From Silanimonas sp. (GTDB taxonomy: Bacteria; Pseudomonadota; Gammaproteobacteria; Xanthomonadales; Xanthomonadaceae), in assembly GCA_018334015.1 (NCBI GenBank), contig JAGXTI010000037.1, forward strand, positions 21,390 to 85,389: a DNA stretch of 64,000 bases. The letters run 5' to 3'. The notes beneath the pieces were generated by a model. The model searched no databases. It was not told the DNA's origin and saw only the letters and a list, made by a program, of their open reading frames with translations. The position numbers were made by a program, and so were the translations under genes. Below, piece by piece: positions 1 to 9,071 of the stretch. The stretch's first letter is position 1; each line of letters opens with the position of its first letter.

Positions 1-408
1 ATCGGGCAGCGAGCGCACCGCCGTGCCCGGCTTCAGGCCGAGGTCCCAGAGTGCGGCGAAGAAATCGCCCAGCGCCGTGGCATGAGCCTGCTGTGCGGCC
101 GGCTCGCCCAGCACCAGCAGGTCGACGTCGGAGAAGGGGTACTGCTCGGCACGGCCGTAGCCGCCGGTGGCCAGCAGGTCGAGGGCCGCGTCGGCCGGGA
201 CGGTGGCCGCCCAGGCCCGGCGCACCACCGCATCGACGGCCGCCGCCTGCGCCGCCAGCAGGCGTTCGATGGCCTCGCCGGCATCGAAGCGCGCGGCGAC
301 GCCCTCGCAGGCCGCGACGAAGGCCGCCCGCGTCGCCTCCTGCCAGCCCCGCGCGCCGTCCGGCGCCGCGACGGACGCAGGCGCCGGCACGGGCATGGCA
401 TCGCTCAC
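1..408 (-). CDS. glnD: [Protein-PII] uridylyltransferase GlnD (N-terminal part, cut by window edge)
   Basis: Bifunctional PII uridylyltransferase / uridylyl-removing enzyme that reads glutamine status. Only the N-terminal 136 residues lie in the window; the gene continues to the left. About 95 residues in, the nucleotidyltransferase signature is clear: GGYGRAEQYPFSDVDLL, with the paired Asp residues that bind metal in this superfamily. A GTG start at 406-408 overlaps the TGA of map (GTGA), which implies translational coupling. The map-glnD order is usual in gammaproteobacteria. The open frame drawn at 33-401 on this strand is a shadow in another frame. Confidence 0.88.
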   Translation of the reverse strand, partial: MSDAMPVPAPASVAAPDGARGWQEATRAAFVAACEGVAARFDAGEAIERLLAAQAAAVDAVVRRAWAATVPADAALDLLATGGYGRAEQYPFSDVDLLVLGEPAAQQAHATALGDFFAALWDLGLKPGTAVRSLPD

Positions 409-1181
409 GGCGTGTTGTCGTCGCCCGGCAGGCGGGTGAGGATCTCGACGCCGTCGCGGGTCACCGCCACCGTGTGCTCCCACTGCGCGGAGAGCGATTT
501 GTCCCTGGTCACCACCGTCCAGCCGTCCGGCAGCAGCCGGGTGTGGCGGGCACCGGCGTTGATCATCGGCTCGATGGTGAAGGTCATGCCCTCCTGCAGG
601 CGCAGGCCCTCGCCCGGCTTGCCGTAGTGCAGCACCTGCGGGTCCTCGTGGTAGGTCTGGCCGATGCCGTGCCCGCAGTACTCGCGCACCACCGAGAAAC
701 GCTCGCTCTCGGCATAGCTCTGGATGGCGTGGCCGATGTCGCCGAGCGTCGCGCCGGGGCGCACCTGGCGGATGCCGCGGAACATCGCCTCGCGGGTCAC
801 GTCGATCAGGCGCCGGGCCAGCACCGAGGGCGTGCCGACCACGTACATGCGCGAGGTGTCGCCGTGCCAGCCGTCCTTGATGACGGTCACGTCGATGTTC
901 AGGATGTCGCCGTCCTTGAGGATCTTCGACTCCGACGGGATGCCGTGGCAGACCACGTTGTTCACCGAGGTGCAGACGGTCTTCGGGAAGCCCTTGTAGC
1001 CGACGTTGGCCGGAATGGCTTTCTGCACGTTGACGATGTGATCGAAGCAGAGGCGGTCGAGTTCGGCCGTGCTGACCCCCGGCCTCACGTGATCGGCGAC
1101 CATGTGAAGCACCTCGGCGGCCAACCGGCCGGCCGCGCGCATCTTCTCGATCTGCTCGGGCGTCTTGAAGGTCACTTTCAT
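405..1181 (-). CDS. map: Methionine aminopeptidase, type I
   Basis: Cytosolic metalloprotease that removes the initiator methionine from nascent proteins. The 258-residue product is full length for the family. Metal-ligand segments are present: NIDVTVIKDGWHGDTSRMY (two Asp), EYCGHGIG (His), FTIEPM (Glu) and QWEHTVAV (Glu). ATG 1181 gives MKVTFKTPEQIEKMR, the usual family beginning. An in-frame GTG at 1208 would add nine residues and cannot be excluded. The gene is divergent from rpsB and overlaps the start of glnD by 4 bases. Confidence 0.95.
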   Translation of the reverse strand: MKVTFKTPEQIEKMRAAGRLAAEVLHMVADHVRPGVSTAELDRLCFDHIVNVQKAIPANVGYKGFPKTVCTSVNNVVCHGIPSESKILKDGDILNIDVTVIKDGWHGDTSRMYVVGTPSVLARRLIDVTREAMFRGIRQVRPGATLGDIGHAIQSYAESERFSVVREYCGHGIGQTYHEDPQVLHYGKPGEGLRLQEGMTFTIEPMINAGARHTRLLPDGWTVVTRDKSLSAQWEHTVAVTRDGVEILTRLPGDDNTP

Positions 1182-1200
1182 GACTGCCGATTGTGCCGAC

Positions 1201-1230
1201 TTGTCCACAAGCCCGCCAGCGGGCTAGAAT
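1201..1230 (+). promoter_or_regulatory. Probable rpsB-tsf promoter
   Basis: TTGTCC (1201-1206) and TAGAAT (1225-1230) are separated by 18 bases, a plausible sigma-70 promoter reading towards rpsB. The -35 box overlaps the alternative GTG start of the divergent map gene. Confidence 0.5.
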
Positions 1231-1480
1231 AAAGGGCTTCACATTTCGGCTAACCATGCCGGCGTGTGGGCGCCGACCTCCGGCGGTTCAGGGCCCAAGG
1301 CCCTGCGCAAGCTGAGGAATCCACACCCGCGTGAACCATCCCGTGCCGGGGTGCCCCAGCCTTGCGAGGCGCGACGGGGTTCGGCCACGGACGCGCGGGG
1401 AGGCCCAACCCCGGAACCACGCCCCAACGGGCGACCGCGCCCACCTTTTTGCGCGGCGGTTCCTCACCAGGAGTCATGCA
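1231..1480 (+). promoter_or_regulatory. Long rpsB leader, possible S2 autoregulatory region
   Basis: About 250 bases lie between the putative promoter and the rpsB start and contain no convincing gene. The stretch is GC rich and full of short inverted repeats. In gammaproteobacteria the rpsB-tsf transcript has a leader through which S2 represses its own synthesis, so the same role is inferred here. No conserved fold was verified. Confidence 0.35.
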
Positions 1481-2359
1481 ATGCCCCAGGTCACCATGCG
1501 CCAGATGCTGGAAGCCGGCGTCCATTTCGGCCACCAGACCCGCTACTGGAACCCCAAGATGGGCCCCTACATCTTCGGCGCCCGCGGCAAGATCCACATC
1601 ATCAACCTCGAGAAGACGCTGCCGCTCTTCACCGACGCGATGAACTTCATTTCGGGCATCGCCCAGCGTCGCGGCACCATCCTGTTCGTCGGCACCAAGC
1701 GCTCGGCGCGCGAGTCGATCAAGGAAGAGGCGATCCGCTGCGGCATGCCCTACATGAGCCAGCGCTGGCTCGGCGGCACGCTCACCAATTTCCGCACCCT
1801 GAAGGGCTCGATCTCGCGCCTGAAGGAGCTGGAAGCCGGCGAGACCGACGGCAGCTTCGAGCGTCTGGTCAAGCATGAAGTGCTCTCGCTGCGCCGTGAG
1901 CGCGACAAGCTCGAGCTGTCGCTGGGCGGCATCAAGACGATGAACCGCCTGCCCGACGCCCTGTTCGTCATCGACATCGGCCACGAAGAGATCGCCGTCC
2001 AGGAAGCCCGCAAGCTGGGCATCCCGGTGGTGGCCGTGGTCGACTCGAACTACGACCCGAGCCTCGTCGACTACGCCATCCCCGGCAACGACGACGCCAT
2101 CCGCGCCGTGCAGCTCTACACCCGTGCCGTGGCCGACGCCGTGCTGGAAGGCAAGGCCGCCGCGCCGATCCAGGCCAATACCGGCGACGACGAGTTCATC
2201 GAACTCGACGCCGAGGGCAATCCGGTCGCCAAGGAAGCCGACAACCGCCGTCCGCGCAACGACAAGCCGCGTGGCGACCGTCGTCCGCCGGCCAAGAAGG
2301 GCGCCCCGCGCCGTGGCAACGGCACCGGCCGCGCCACCGCCGAGACCGACAGCGAGTAA
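1481..2359 (+). CDS. rpsB: 30S ribosomal protein S2
   Basis: Primary component of the 30S subunit that helps bind S1. The start at 1481 follows AGGAG (1469-1473) at good spacing and gives [19 protein letters not shown], the family N-terminus. The 292 residues exceed the usual ~240. The last ~55 form a low-complexity, highly charged tail rich in Arg, Lys and Pro, following the normal DDEFIEL end. It is the first gene of rpsB-tsf. The longer open frame from 1331 has no supporting initiation site. Confidence 0.97.
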   Translation: MPQVTMRQMLEAGVHFGHQTRYWNPKMGPYIFGARGKIHIINLEKTLPLFTDAMNFISGIAQRRGTILFVGTKRSARESIKEEAIRCGMPYMSQRWLGGTLTNFRTLKGSISRLKELEAGETDGSFERLVKHEVLSLRRERDKLELSLGGIKTMNRLPDALFVIDIGHEEIAVQEARKLGIPVVAVVDSNYDPSLVDYAIPGNDDAIRAVQLYTRAVADAVLEGKAAAPIQANTGDDEFIELDAEGNPVAKEADNRRPRNDKPRGDRRPPAKKGAPRRGNGTGRATAETDSE

Positions 2360-2509
2360 AGCCCTGCCGCCACGACGGCAACGGCCAAGTCCGCCGCCGT
2401 CGCTGGACCGCAACGCGGCCCGCGCATGATCGCGGGCTGCCATCGAGACATCCCGCGGCCGTCCTCCGGCCGGCCGCGCCCGCATCCCGAACACCACGAG
2501 GTCCGTTCC

Positions 2510-3382
2510 ATGGAAATCACCGCTTCGCTCGTCAAGGATCTGCGCGAGCGCTCCGGCGCCGGCATGATGGAGTGCAAGAAGGCGCTCACTGAATACGGCG
2601 GCGACATCGAAGCCGCGATGGAGCATCTGCGCAAGACCGGGCTGGCCAAGGCCGACAAGAAGGCCGGCCGGGTGGCCGCCGAGGGCCGCATCGCCATGGC
2701 CGCCACCGGCAGCAAGGCCGTGCTGGTCGAGATCAACTCCGAGACCGACTTCGTCGCCAAGGACACCCATTTCGTCGCCTTCACCGAGGCCGTCGCGCAG
2801 GCCGCCCTGGCTTCGGGTGTGGCCGATGTCGAGGCGCTGAAGACCGTCAAGCTGGGCGAGGTCACCGTCGAGGAAGCCCGCGCCCTGCTGATCGCCAAGA
2901 TCGGCGAGAACATCCAGGTGCGCCGCATGGCCCGCGTCGATGCCGGCCATACCGTGGGCGCCTACATCCACGGCGGCAAGATCGGTGTGCTGGTCGAACT
3001 CAAGGGCGGCAATGACGAGCTGGCCCGCGGCATCGCCATGCACGTCGCGGCGATGAACCCGCCCTACATGACCGCCGCGCAGGTCCCGGCCGAATTCCTG
3101 GCCAAGGAAAAGGAGATCGAGCTGGCCAAGATGTCCGACAAGGACCGCGCCAAGCCGGCCGAAATCCTCGAGAAGATCGTCAGCGGCAAGATCGCCAAGA
3201 TCGTCAACGAGAACACCCTCACCGGCCAGGCCTACGTGATGGACACCAACCTGAGCGTCGAGGCCGCCCTCAAGGCCGGTGGCGCCGAGATGGTTTCGAT
3301 GACCCGCCTTGCGGTTGGCGAGGGCATCGAGAAGGTGGTCGAGGACTACGCCGCCGAAGTGGCCAAGGCCATGCAGGTCTGA
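2510..3382 (+). CDS. tsf: Elongation factor Ts
   Basis: Guanine-nucleotide exchange factor that regenerates EF-Tu-GTP during translation. The 290-residue product starts [20 protein letters not shown], the UBA-like N-terminal domain, and carries the EF-Tu-contact signature SETDFVAKD near residue 80. The start at 2510 is chosen because it begins the conserved domain and is preceded by GAGG. It lies 150 bases after rpsB in the same unit and is followed by a strong terminator, so rpsB-tsf looks like a closed two-gene operon. Confidence 0.97.
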   Translation: MEITASLVKDLRERSGAGMMECKKALTEYGGDIEAAMEHLRKTGLAKADKKAGRVAAEGRIAMAATGSKAVLVEINSETDFVAKDTHFVAFTEAVAQAALASGVADVEALKTVKLGEVTVEEARALLIAKIGENIQVRRMARVDAGHTVGAYIHGGKIGVLVELKGGNDELARGIAMHVAAMNPPYMTAAQVPAEFLAKEKEIELAKMSDKDRAKPAEILEKIVSGKIAKIVNENTLTGQAYVMDTNLSVEAALKAGGAEMVSMTRLAVGEGIEKVVEDYAAEVAKAMQV

Positions 3383-3439
3383 ACTCGTGGCTTGCGCTGT
3401 CGATGGCCCGGCCGTCGACAGCGCCTCGCCCCGCCGTAC

Positions 3440-3469
3440 AAGACAACCCGCCGCGAGGCGGGTTGTCTT
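3440..3469 (+). terminator. Intrinsic terminator after tsf
   Basis: Perfect stem AGACAACCCGCC (3441-3452) / GGCGGGTTGTCT (3457-3468) with loop GCGA, extendable by one A-T pair and followed by T residues. It closes the rpsB-tsf operon about 60 bases after the tsf stop codon. Confidence 0.9.
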
Positions 3470-3522
3470 TGGGCACTGCCTGAGCAAACCGGCCGGCCGG
3501 GTCATCATGCTGTCATCGGAGC

Positions 3523-3552
3523 GTGACGGGGCCGGCCTGTCACCGCTAGACT
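3523..3552 (+). promoter_or_regulatory. Putative pyrH promoter
   Basis: TAGACT at 3547-3552 is a recurring -10 form in this window. GTGACG at 3523-3528 gives an 18-base spacer. The pyrH start lies 28 bases downstream, with GGAG as ribosome-binding site. Its position right after the tsf terminator supports it. Confidence 0.5.
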
Positions 3553-3580
3553 CCCGCTGTTTGCCTGACGGAGATCGCCC

Positions 3581-4306
3581 ATGAGCGTGCCTGCACTGAA
3601 GTACAAGCGCGTGTTGCTGAAGCTCTCCGGCGAGGCCCTGATGGGGCGCGGCGACTACGGCATCGACCCCGACGTATTGACCTGGCTGGCCAAGGAGGTC
3701 ATCGATGCGCAGAAAGCCGGGGCGCAGATCGGCCTGGTGATCGGCGGCGGCAACATCTTCCGCGGTGCTGGCCTGCAGTCGAAGGGCATGGACCGCGTCA
3801 CCGGCGACCACATGGGCATGCTGGCCACGGTGATCAACGCGCTCGCCATGCAGGACGCGCTGGAGCGCCTCGGTGCCTACGCCCGCACCATGAGTGCGTT
3901 GAAAATCAACGAAGTGGCCGAGGACTACATCCGCCGCCGCGCCATCCGCCACCTCGAGAAGGGCCGCATCGTGATCTTGGCCGCCGGCATCGGCAACCCC
4001 TTCTTCACCACCGATTCGGCCGCCGCCCTGCGCGCCATCGAGATCGGCGCCGATCTGCTGCTCAAGGCCACCAAGGTCGATGGCATCTACGAGGCCGACC
4101 CGAAGAAGGTGCCGGAGGCCCGCCGCTTCGACAGCTTGAGCTACGACGAGGTGCTCACCCGCAACCTGCAGGTGATGGACACCACCGCCTTCGCCCTCTG
4201 CCGCGACCAGAACCTGCCGATCCGCATCTACGGCATGATGCAACAAGGCGCGCTGATGCGGATCCTGCGCGGCGAGCCGCTCGGCACCCTCGTCCACGCC
4301 GCCTGA
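3581..4306 (+). CDS. pyrH: UMP kinase
   Basis: Phosphorylates UMP to UDP in pyrimidine nucleotide synthesis. It belongs to the amino-acid-kinase fold typical of bacterial UMP kinases, not the eukaryotic type. The 241-residue length is exact for the family. Visible motifs are KLSGEALMG (nucleotide binding, near residue 13), [14 protein letters not shown] (near 47) and [17 protein letters not shown] (near 135). GGAG sits seven bases before the ATG. It appears to open a new transcription unit after the tsf terminator. Confidence 0.97.
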   Translation: MSVPALKYKRVLLKLSGEALMGRGDYGIDPDVLTWLAKEVIDAQKAGAQIGLVIGGGNIFRGAGLQSKGMDRVTGDHMGMLATVINALAMQDALERLGAYARTMSALKINEVAEDYIRRRAIRHLEKGRIVILAAGIGNPFFTTDSAAALRAIEIGADLLLKATKVDGIYEADPKKVPEARRFDSLSYDEVLTRNLQVMDTTAFALCRDQNLPIRIYGMMQQGALMRILRGEPLGTLVHAA

Positions 4307-4331
4307 CCGCCAGCCTCGCAAGCGCCCCGGC

Positions 4332-4337
4332 TATACT
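4332..4337 (+). promoter_or_regulatory. Putative -10 box before frr
   Basis: TATACT in the 70-base pyrH-frr gap. The frr start follows 40 bases later and is preceded by CCAGGA. No convincing -35 box was seen, so frr may also be read from pyrH. Confidence 0.35.
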
Positions 4338-4377
4338 TCGCGGCCAGCTCCGCGCCCGCTTCCCAGGACACCGCGCC

Positions 4378-4935
4378 ATGCTCAACGACATCAAGAAGGA
4401 CGCCCAGGTCCGCATGCAGAAATGCGTCGAGGTGCTGAAGACCGACCTCACCAAGCTGCGCACCGGCCGCGCCACCACAGCCATCGTCGACCACCTGCAG
4501 GTCAACTACTACGGCTCCAACGTGCCGCTCTCACAGGTCGCCTCGGTGGCGGTCGCCGACGCCCGCTCGCTGACCATCACGCCGTGGGAGAAGCCGATGG
4601 TGGCGGCGGTCGAGAAGGCCATTCTCGCCTCCGACCTCGGCCTGACCCCGAACACCGCCGGCACGGTCATCCGCATCAACCTGCCGCCGCTCACCGAGGA
4701 ACGCCGCAAGGACCTCTCGAAGCACGTGGCGCACGAAGGCGAGAACACCAAGGTCGCCATCCGCAACGTGCGTCGCGACGCGATGACGCACGTCAAGGAA
4801 CTGCTCAAGGAGAAGAAGATCTCCGAGGATGAGCAGCGCAAGGCCGAAGAAGACATCCAGAAGCTCACCGACCAGTGGGTGAAAGGCGTCGACGAGGTGG
4901 TGAAAGCCAAGGAACAGGAACTGCTGGCCCTTTAA
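4378..4935 (+). CDS. frr: Ribosome-recycling factor
   Basis: Acts with EF-G to split post-termination ribosomes. The 185-residue length is exact for the family. The N-terminal helix begins MLNDIKKDAQVRMQK. LRTGRATTAIVDHLQVNYYG is the conserved hinge and domain region, and the C-terminal helix carries RRDAMTHVKELLKEKKISEDE. It follows pyrH as in most proteobacteria and precedes uppS by only 12 bases, which suggests cotranscription. Confidence 0.97.
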   Translation: MLNDIKKDAQVRMQKCVEVLKTDLTKLRTGRATTAIVDHLQVNYYGSNVPLSQVASVAVADARSLTITPWEKPMVAAVEKAILASDLGLTPNTAGTVIRINLPPLTEERRKDLSKHVAHEGENTKVAIRNVRRDAMTHVKELLKEKKISEDEQRKAEEDIQKLTDQWVKGVDEVVKAKEQELLAL

Positions 4936-4947
4936 AGCGCCAGCGCG

Positions 4948-5694
4948 ATGTCCACGAGCCCTGCGCTGCCCCGCCACCTTGCCGTCATCATGGACGGCAA
5001 CGGCCGCTGGGCGAAACAACGCCAGCGCCCGCGCACGCTCGGCCACCGCGCCGGCGCCCGCGCCGTGCGCACCATCGTCGAACACTGCCTCGAACGCGGC
5101 ATCCCGGCGCTGACCCTGTTCGCCTTCTCCAGCGAGAACTGGAACCGGCCCGAGGACGAGGTCGGCGCGCTGATGCGCCTGTTCCTGCGGGTGCTGGAGT
5201 CGGAGGTCGAGGAACTGACCCGCCGGCAGGTGCACCTGCGCTTCATCGGCGAGCGCGCGCGTTTTCCAGAGGCGCTCCGCAGGCGCATGGCCGCCGCCGA
5301 GGCGATCCACCACAATGCGCCACGCCTCGTGCTGACCCTGGCCGCCGGCTACGGTGGCCGTGCCGACATCGCCGCTGCCGCCCGCCGGCTCGCCGAACGC
5401 GTGCAGGCCGGCACGCTCTGCCCCGAACAGATCGACGAGAGCACGCTCGGCCAGGCCATGAGTCTGGCCGATCTGCCGCCGCCCGATTTGTTCATCCGCA
5501 CCGGTGGTGAGCGGCGGATCAGCAATTTCCTGCTTTGGCAGCTGGCTTACACCGAACTGTGGTTCACCGACGTGCTGTGGCCGGATGTCGATGCCGCCCT
5601 GCTCGACGCCGCCCTCGCCGACTATGCCCGGCGCGAGCGCCGCTTCGGCCTGCTGCCGGGGCAGTGCGAAACCGCCGCGGTGGAGAGCCGATGA
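4948..5694 (+). CDS. uppS: Undecaprenyl-diphosphate synthase (cis-prenyltransferase)
   Basis: Condenses isopentenyl diphosphate onto farnesyl diphosphate to make the C55 carrier for peptidoglycan and O-antigen. The 248-residue product has [11 protein letters not shown] (catalytic Asp16), [11 protein letters not shown] and the C-terminal [15 protein letters not shown] and YTELWFT segments of the family. The stop TGA overlaps the ATG of cdsA. The neighbouring ispA, dxr and cdsA supply related lipid precursors. Confidence 0.96.
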   Translation: MSTSPALPRHLAVIMDGNGRWAKQRQRPRTLGHRAGARAVRTIVEHCLERGIPALTLFAFSSENWNRPEDEVGALMRLFLRVLESEVEELTRRQVHLRFIGERARFPEALRRRMAAAEAIHHNAPRLVLTLAAGYGGRADIAAAARRLAERVQAGTLCPEQIDESTLGQAMSLADLPPPDLFIRTGGERRISNFLLWQLAYTELWFTDVLWPDVDAALLDAALADYARRERRFGLLPGQCETAAVESR

Positions 5695-6515
5695 GCCGGG
5701 TCCGCATCGCCAGCGGCCTCGTGCTCGGTCCGATCGCCATCGCCGCGGTGCTGTGGCTGCCGACGCCTTGGCTGGCCCTGGTGGCCGCCGTGCTGGTGCT
5801 GGGCGGCCTGTGGGAATGGACCCGGCTCACCGGCCTCTCGCAGCCGATGCCGCGGCTCGGCTACCTCGCCGCCAACGGCCTGGTGATGGCGGTGCTGGCC
5901 TGGGCCGCCGGCCCACAGCTGTTCGCGCTGAAAGCCGCCGTGCTGCTCGGCACCGGCTGGTGGGTGCTGTCGCTGGCCTGGCTGTGGCGTTTCGAGTTCG
6001 CCCAAGCCGATCGCGGCCGCTACCGCATGCTCAAGCTGGCCGCCGGCAGCCTGGCCGCCGTGCCGGCCTGGGCAGCGCTGGTGCTGCTGCACGAATCGCC
6101 CGAACACGGCCCGCGCTGGGCCTTGTTCGCGGTCGCCTTGGTCTGGGCCGCCGACACCGGCGCCTACTTCGTCGGCGTCCGGCTGGGCAAGCGCAAACTG
6201 GCCCCCAGCATCAGCCCGAACAAGAGCTGGGAAGGTTTCTGGGGCGGTCTGACCGGTGCCGGCCTTGTCGCCATCATCGGCGTGCTTCCGCTCGGGCTGG
6301 GCTGGACCGACCTGCCCGCCCTGCTGCTGCTGACCCTGGTGGCGGCCATGATGTCGGTGGCCGGCGATCTGTTCGAGAGCCTGCTCAAACGCCACTCCGG
6401 CCACAAGGACTCGGGGCGCATCATTCCCGGCCACGGCGGCATGCTCGACCGGCTCGACAGCATCCTCGCTGCCCTGCCGGTGTTCGTGGTGGGCAAGTTG
6501 TGGCTCGGTCTTTGA
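5691..6515 (+). CDS. cdsA: Phosphatidate cytidylyltransferase (CDP-diglyceride synthase)
   Basis: Integral inner-membrane enzyme making CDP-diacylglycerol for phospholipid synthesis. The 274 residues contain about seven hydrophobic segments. The C-terminal family signature is present as [21 protein letters not shown] followed by [13 protein letters not shown], with [14 protein letters not shown] upstream. The ATG at 5691 overlaps the uppS stop (ATGA). The longer same-frame opening from 5535 lies inside uppS and is spurious. Confidence 0.95.
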   Translation: MSRVRIASGLVLGPIAIAAVLWLPTPWLALVAAVLVLGGLWEWTRLTGLSQPMPRLGYLAANGLVMAVLAWAAGPQLFALKAAVLLGTGWWVLSLAWLWRFEFAQADRGRYRMLKLAAGSLAAVPAWAALVLLHESPEHGPRWALFAVALVWAADTGAYFVGVRLGKRKLAPSISPNKSWEGFWGGLTGAGLVAIIGVLPLGLGWTDLPALLLLTLVAAMMSVAGDLFESLLKRHSGHKDSGRIIPGHGGMLDRLDSILAALPVFVVGKLWLGL

Positions 6516-7684
6516 GGCGGATCGCGCTGCTCGGGGCGACCGGCTCAATCGGCGCCTCGGCGCTCGATGTCATCGCCCGCCACCCGGATCGCTACGTGGT
6601 CGATGCGCTCAGCGCGCATGCCCAGGTGGACGCACTGATCGCCTTGTGCGTCCGTTTCCGGCCACGGCGGGCGGTGATCGCCGAACCCGCCCGCTACGCC
6701 GCCTTGCGCGACGGTCTGGCCGCTGCCGGGCTGCCGACGGAGGCCATGGCAGGCCCGGAAAGCCTGGTCGAGATCGCCGCCGCTGCCGAAAACGACACGG
6801 TCATCGCCGCCATCGTCGGCGCCGCCGGCGTGGCTTCGACCCTGGCCGCCGCCCGCGCCGGCAAGCGCCTGCTGCTGGCCAACAAGGAATCGGTGGTGCT
6901 GGCCGGCGAGCGGCTGATGGCCGAACTGCGCGCCTCCGGGGCCCATCTGGTGCCGATCGACAGCGAGCACAACGCCATCTTCCAGTGCCTGCCGGCCGAC
7001 GGTTCGCGGGCCGGCATCCGCCGCATCGTGCTGACCGCCTCGGGCGGCCCCTTTCGCGGCTGGGACCGCGAGCGTCTGACCGAAGTGACGCCGGAGCAGG
7101 CCTGCGCCCACCCGAACTGGTCGATGGGCCGCAAGATTTCGGTCGATTCGGCCACCCTGATGAACAAGGGCCTCGAGGTGATCGAAGCCCATCACCTGTT
7201 CGAGCTGCCGGCCGAGCGCATCGAGGTGGTGGTGCATCCGCAGTCCAGCATCCACTCGCTGGTCGATTACGTCGATGGCTCGATGCTGGCCCAACTCGGC
7301 CAACCGGACATGCGCACCACCCTGGCCGTGGGCCTGGCCTGGCCGGAGCGCATCGAGGCCGGGGTGGCACCGCTTGATCTGGTGGCGCTTGGCCGCCTCG
7401 ATTTCCAGGCACCCGACACCGCGGCCTTCCCCTGCCTGCGGCTGGCCTACGCCGCCCTGCAGGCGGGCGGCAGCCTGCCTGCCGTGCTGAACGCTGCCAA
7501 TGAAATCGCGGTTTCAGCCTTTCTTCAGCGCCGACTGGCTTTCCTTGGCATCCCCGCGCTGATCGAAGACACCATGGACCGGCTTCACGCCTTGCCCGGC
7601 GACACCCTCGAAGCGCGATTGGCGGCGGACGCCGAGGCCCGAAACGTGGCCAGCGAACGGCTCGCCCGCGGAGCCGTCTCATGA
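6512..7684 (+). CDS. dxr: 1-deoxy-D-xylulose-5-phosphate reductoisomerase
   Basis: Second enzyme of the MEP isoprenoid pathway (IspC), NADPH dependent. The 390 residues include GATGSIG (NADPH binding, near residue 9), [26 protein letters not shown] (metal and substrate) and [21 protein letters not shown]. The TTG at 6512 overlaps the cdsA stop (TTGA) and gives [14 protein letters not shown], the best fit to the family. An in-frame GTG at 6500 is the alternative. No ATG is available near this point. Confidence 0.93.
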   Translation: MRRIALLGATGSIGASALDVIARHPDRYVVDALSAHAQVDALIALCVRFRPRRAVIAEPARYAALRDGLAAAGLPTEAMAGPESLVEIAAAAENDTVIAAIVGAAGVASTLAAARAGKRLLLANKESVVLAGERLMAELRASGAHLVPIDSEHNAIFQCLPADGSRAGIRRIVLTASGGPFRGWDRERLTEVTPEQACAHPNWSMGRKISVDSATLMNKGLEVIEAHHLFELPAERIEVVVHPQSSIHSLVDYVDGSMLAQLGQPDMRTTLAVGLAWPERIEAGVAPLDLVALGRLDFQAPDTAAFPCLRLAYAALQAGGSLPAVLNAANEIAVSAFLQRRLAFLGIPALIEDTMDRLHALPGDTLEARLAADAEARNVASERLARGAVS

Positions 7685-9027
7685 GCGAGGTGCTGGGACC
7701 GCTGCTCTGGTTCCTGTTGGCGATCGGCCTGTTGATCACCTTCCACGAGTACGGCCACTACTGGGTGGCCCGGCGCTGCGGCGTGCGCGTGTTGCGCTTC
7801 TCGGTGGGTTTCGGTCGCGCGCTGTGGTCGCACACCGACCGCCAGGGGGTCGAGTGGCGGATCGCCGCGATCCCGCTCGGTGGCTACGTCAGCATGCTCG
7901 ATGAACGCGCCGGTGGCGTCCCCGAGGCCGAGCGCGAGCGCGCCTTCAACCGCCGGCCGGTGGGCGAGCGGATCGCCATCGTCGCCGCCGGCCCGGCCGC
8001 CAATGCCCTGCTCGCGGTGCTGCTGGTCTACGCCATGCTGGTGATCGGCAAACCCGACCATGCACCGGTGCTGGGCGAGCCGCAGGGCCTCGCCCTGGAG
8101 GCCGGATTCGCCGCCGGCGACCGCCTGATCGCAGTGGGCCAGCGCGAGACCCCGACCTGGACCGAGGCCACCCAGGCCCTGCTGGTGCCCCTGATCGACC
8201 GCGAGGCGGTCGAGGTGCGGGTGCGCGAGGCCGATGGCGACGAGATGCTGCGCCGCCTGCCGCTCGATCGCATCGACCCCGCCCTCGCCGAGCCCGAGGC
8301 CTTTGCCGCCACCGGCCTGCGTGGCCGCCCGCCGGTGCTGCCACCGGTGGTTGCGGCGGTGCTGCCCGGCGGCCCGGCCGATGGCCTGCTGCGGCCCGGT
8401 GATCGGGTGCTGACCATCGACGGTGAGCGCATCGCGGATTTCAGCGGCATCGGCGAGGCCCTGCGCCGGCATCCGGTCGATGGCCCGGCCCCGCAGCTGG
8501 CGCTGCGCGTCGAGCGCCGTGGTGAGATTCTGGACCTCCAGCTCGTGCCCCGGCTGGAGACGGCCGGCGAGGAGCGACTGTGGCGGCTCGGCCTGCGCGC
8601 TGGCGACGGCCGCGACGTCCTGCTGCGCTACGGCCCGATCGAGGCCGTGCCGCAGGCTCTGGCCGCCACCGCGAGGCTGGCCGGCGACACCGTCGGCGTG
8701 CTCACCCGAATGGTGACCGGCGAGGCCTCGCTGGCCAACCTGTCCGGGCCTTTGACCATCGCCCAGACCGCCGACAGCACCGCCCAGCGCGGTCTGGCCT
8801 GGTTCCTGTACTTCCTCGCCATGCTCTCGGTGAGCATCGCCATCCTGAACCTGCTGCCGATCCCCGTCTTGGACGGGGGTCACCTGCTGTATTACCTTAT
8901 CGAGCTGGTCCGGGGGCGGCCGCTCAGCGACCGCACTCTGGTCGCCGGGCAGTACGTTGGCCTCGCTCTGCTCGTGTCCCTGATGGGGCTCGCGCTGTTC
9001 AACGACGTGCTTCGGCTCGCCTCCTAG
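7681..9027 (+). CDS. rseP: Site-2 intramembrane protease RseP
   Basis: Inner-membrane zinc protease that cleaves anti-sigma factor RseA to release sigma-E. It has 448 residues. The HExxH motif is in the first membrane segment (HEYGH, residues 22-26), tandem PDZ domains occupy the middle, and [15 protein letters not shown] near residue 395 carries the third zinc ligand. The ATG overlaps the dxr stop. Its place just before bamA fits a role in envelope stress. Confidence 0.96.
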   Translation: MSEVLGPLLWFLLAIGLLITFHEYGHYWVARRCGVRVLRFSVGFGRALWSHTDRQGVEWRIAAIPLGGYVSMLDERAGGVPEAERERAFNRRPVGERIAIVAAGPAANALLAVLLVYAMLVIGKPDHAPVLGEPQGLALEAGFAAGDRLIAVGQRETPTWTEATQALLVPLIDREAVEVRVREADGDEMLRRLPLDRIDPALAEPEAFAATGLRGRPPVLPPVVAAVLPGGPADGLLRPGDRVLTIDGERIADFSGIGEALRRHPVDGPAPQLALRVERRGEILDLQLVPRLETAGEERLWRLGLRAGDGRDVLLRYGPIEAVPQALAATARLAGDTVGVLTRMVTGEASLANLSGPLTIAQTADSTAQRGLAWFLYFLAMLSVSIAILNLLPIPVLDGGHLLYYLIELVRGRPLSDRTLVAGQYVGLALLVSLMGLALFNDVLRLAS

Positions 9028-9071
9028 ACCGACCCCGCGGGCCCGCCGGACCCGTCGCCTTTGGACACCTC

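Noticed and set aside
33-401. Arg/Pro-rich 122-residue minus-strand frame
   Set aside because: The nucleotidyltransferase motif of GlnD is in another frame of the same strand and runs to the window edge.
1209-1480. tRNA or other structured RNA gene before rpsB
   Set aside because: No cloverleaf or TPsiC-like sequence was found; the stretch is more simply the rpsB leader.
1250-4321. 1023-residue open frame on the minus strand across rpsB, tsf and pyrH
   Set aside because: It is the mirror of three universally conserved genes, has Gly/Ala/Asp/His low-complexity sequence, no start region and no recognisable domain; long antisense frames are common at 70% GC.
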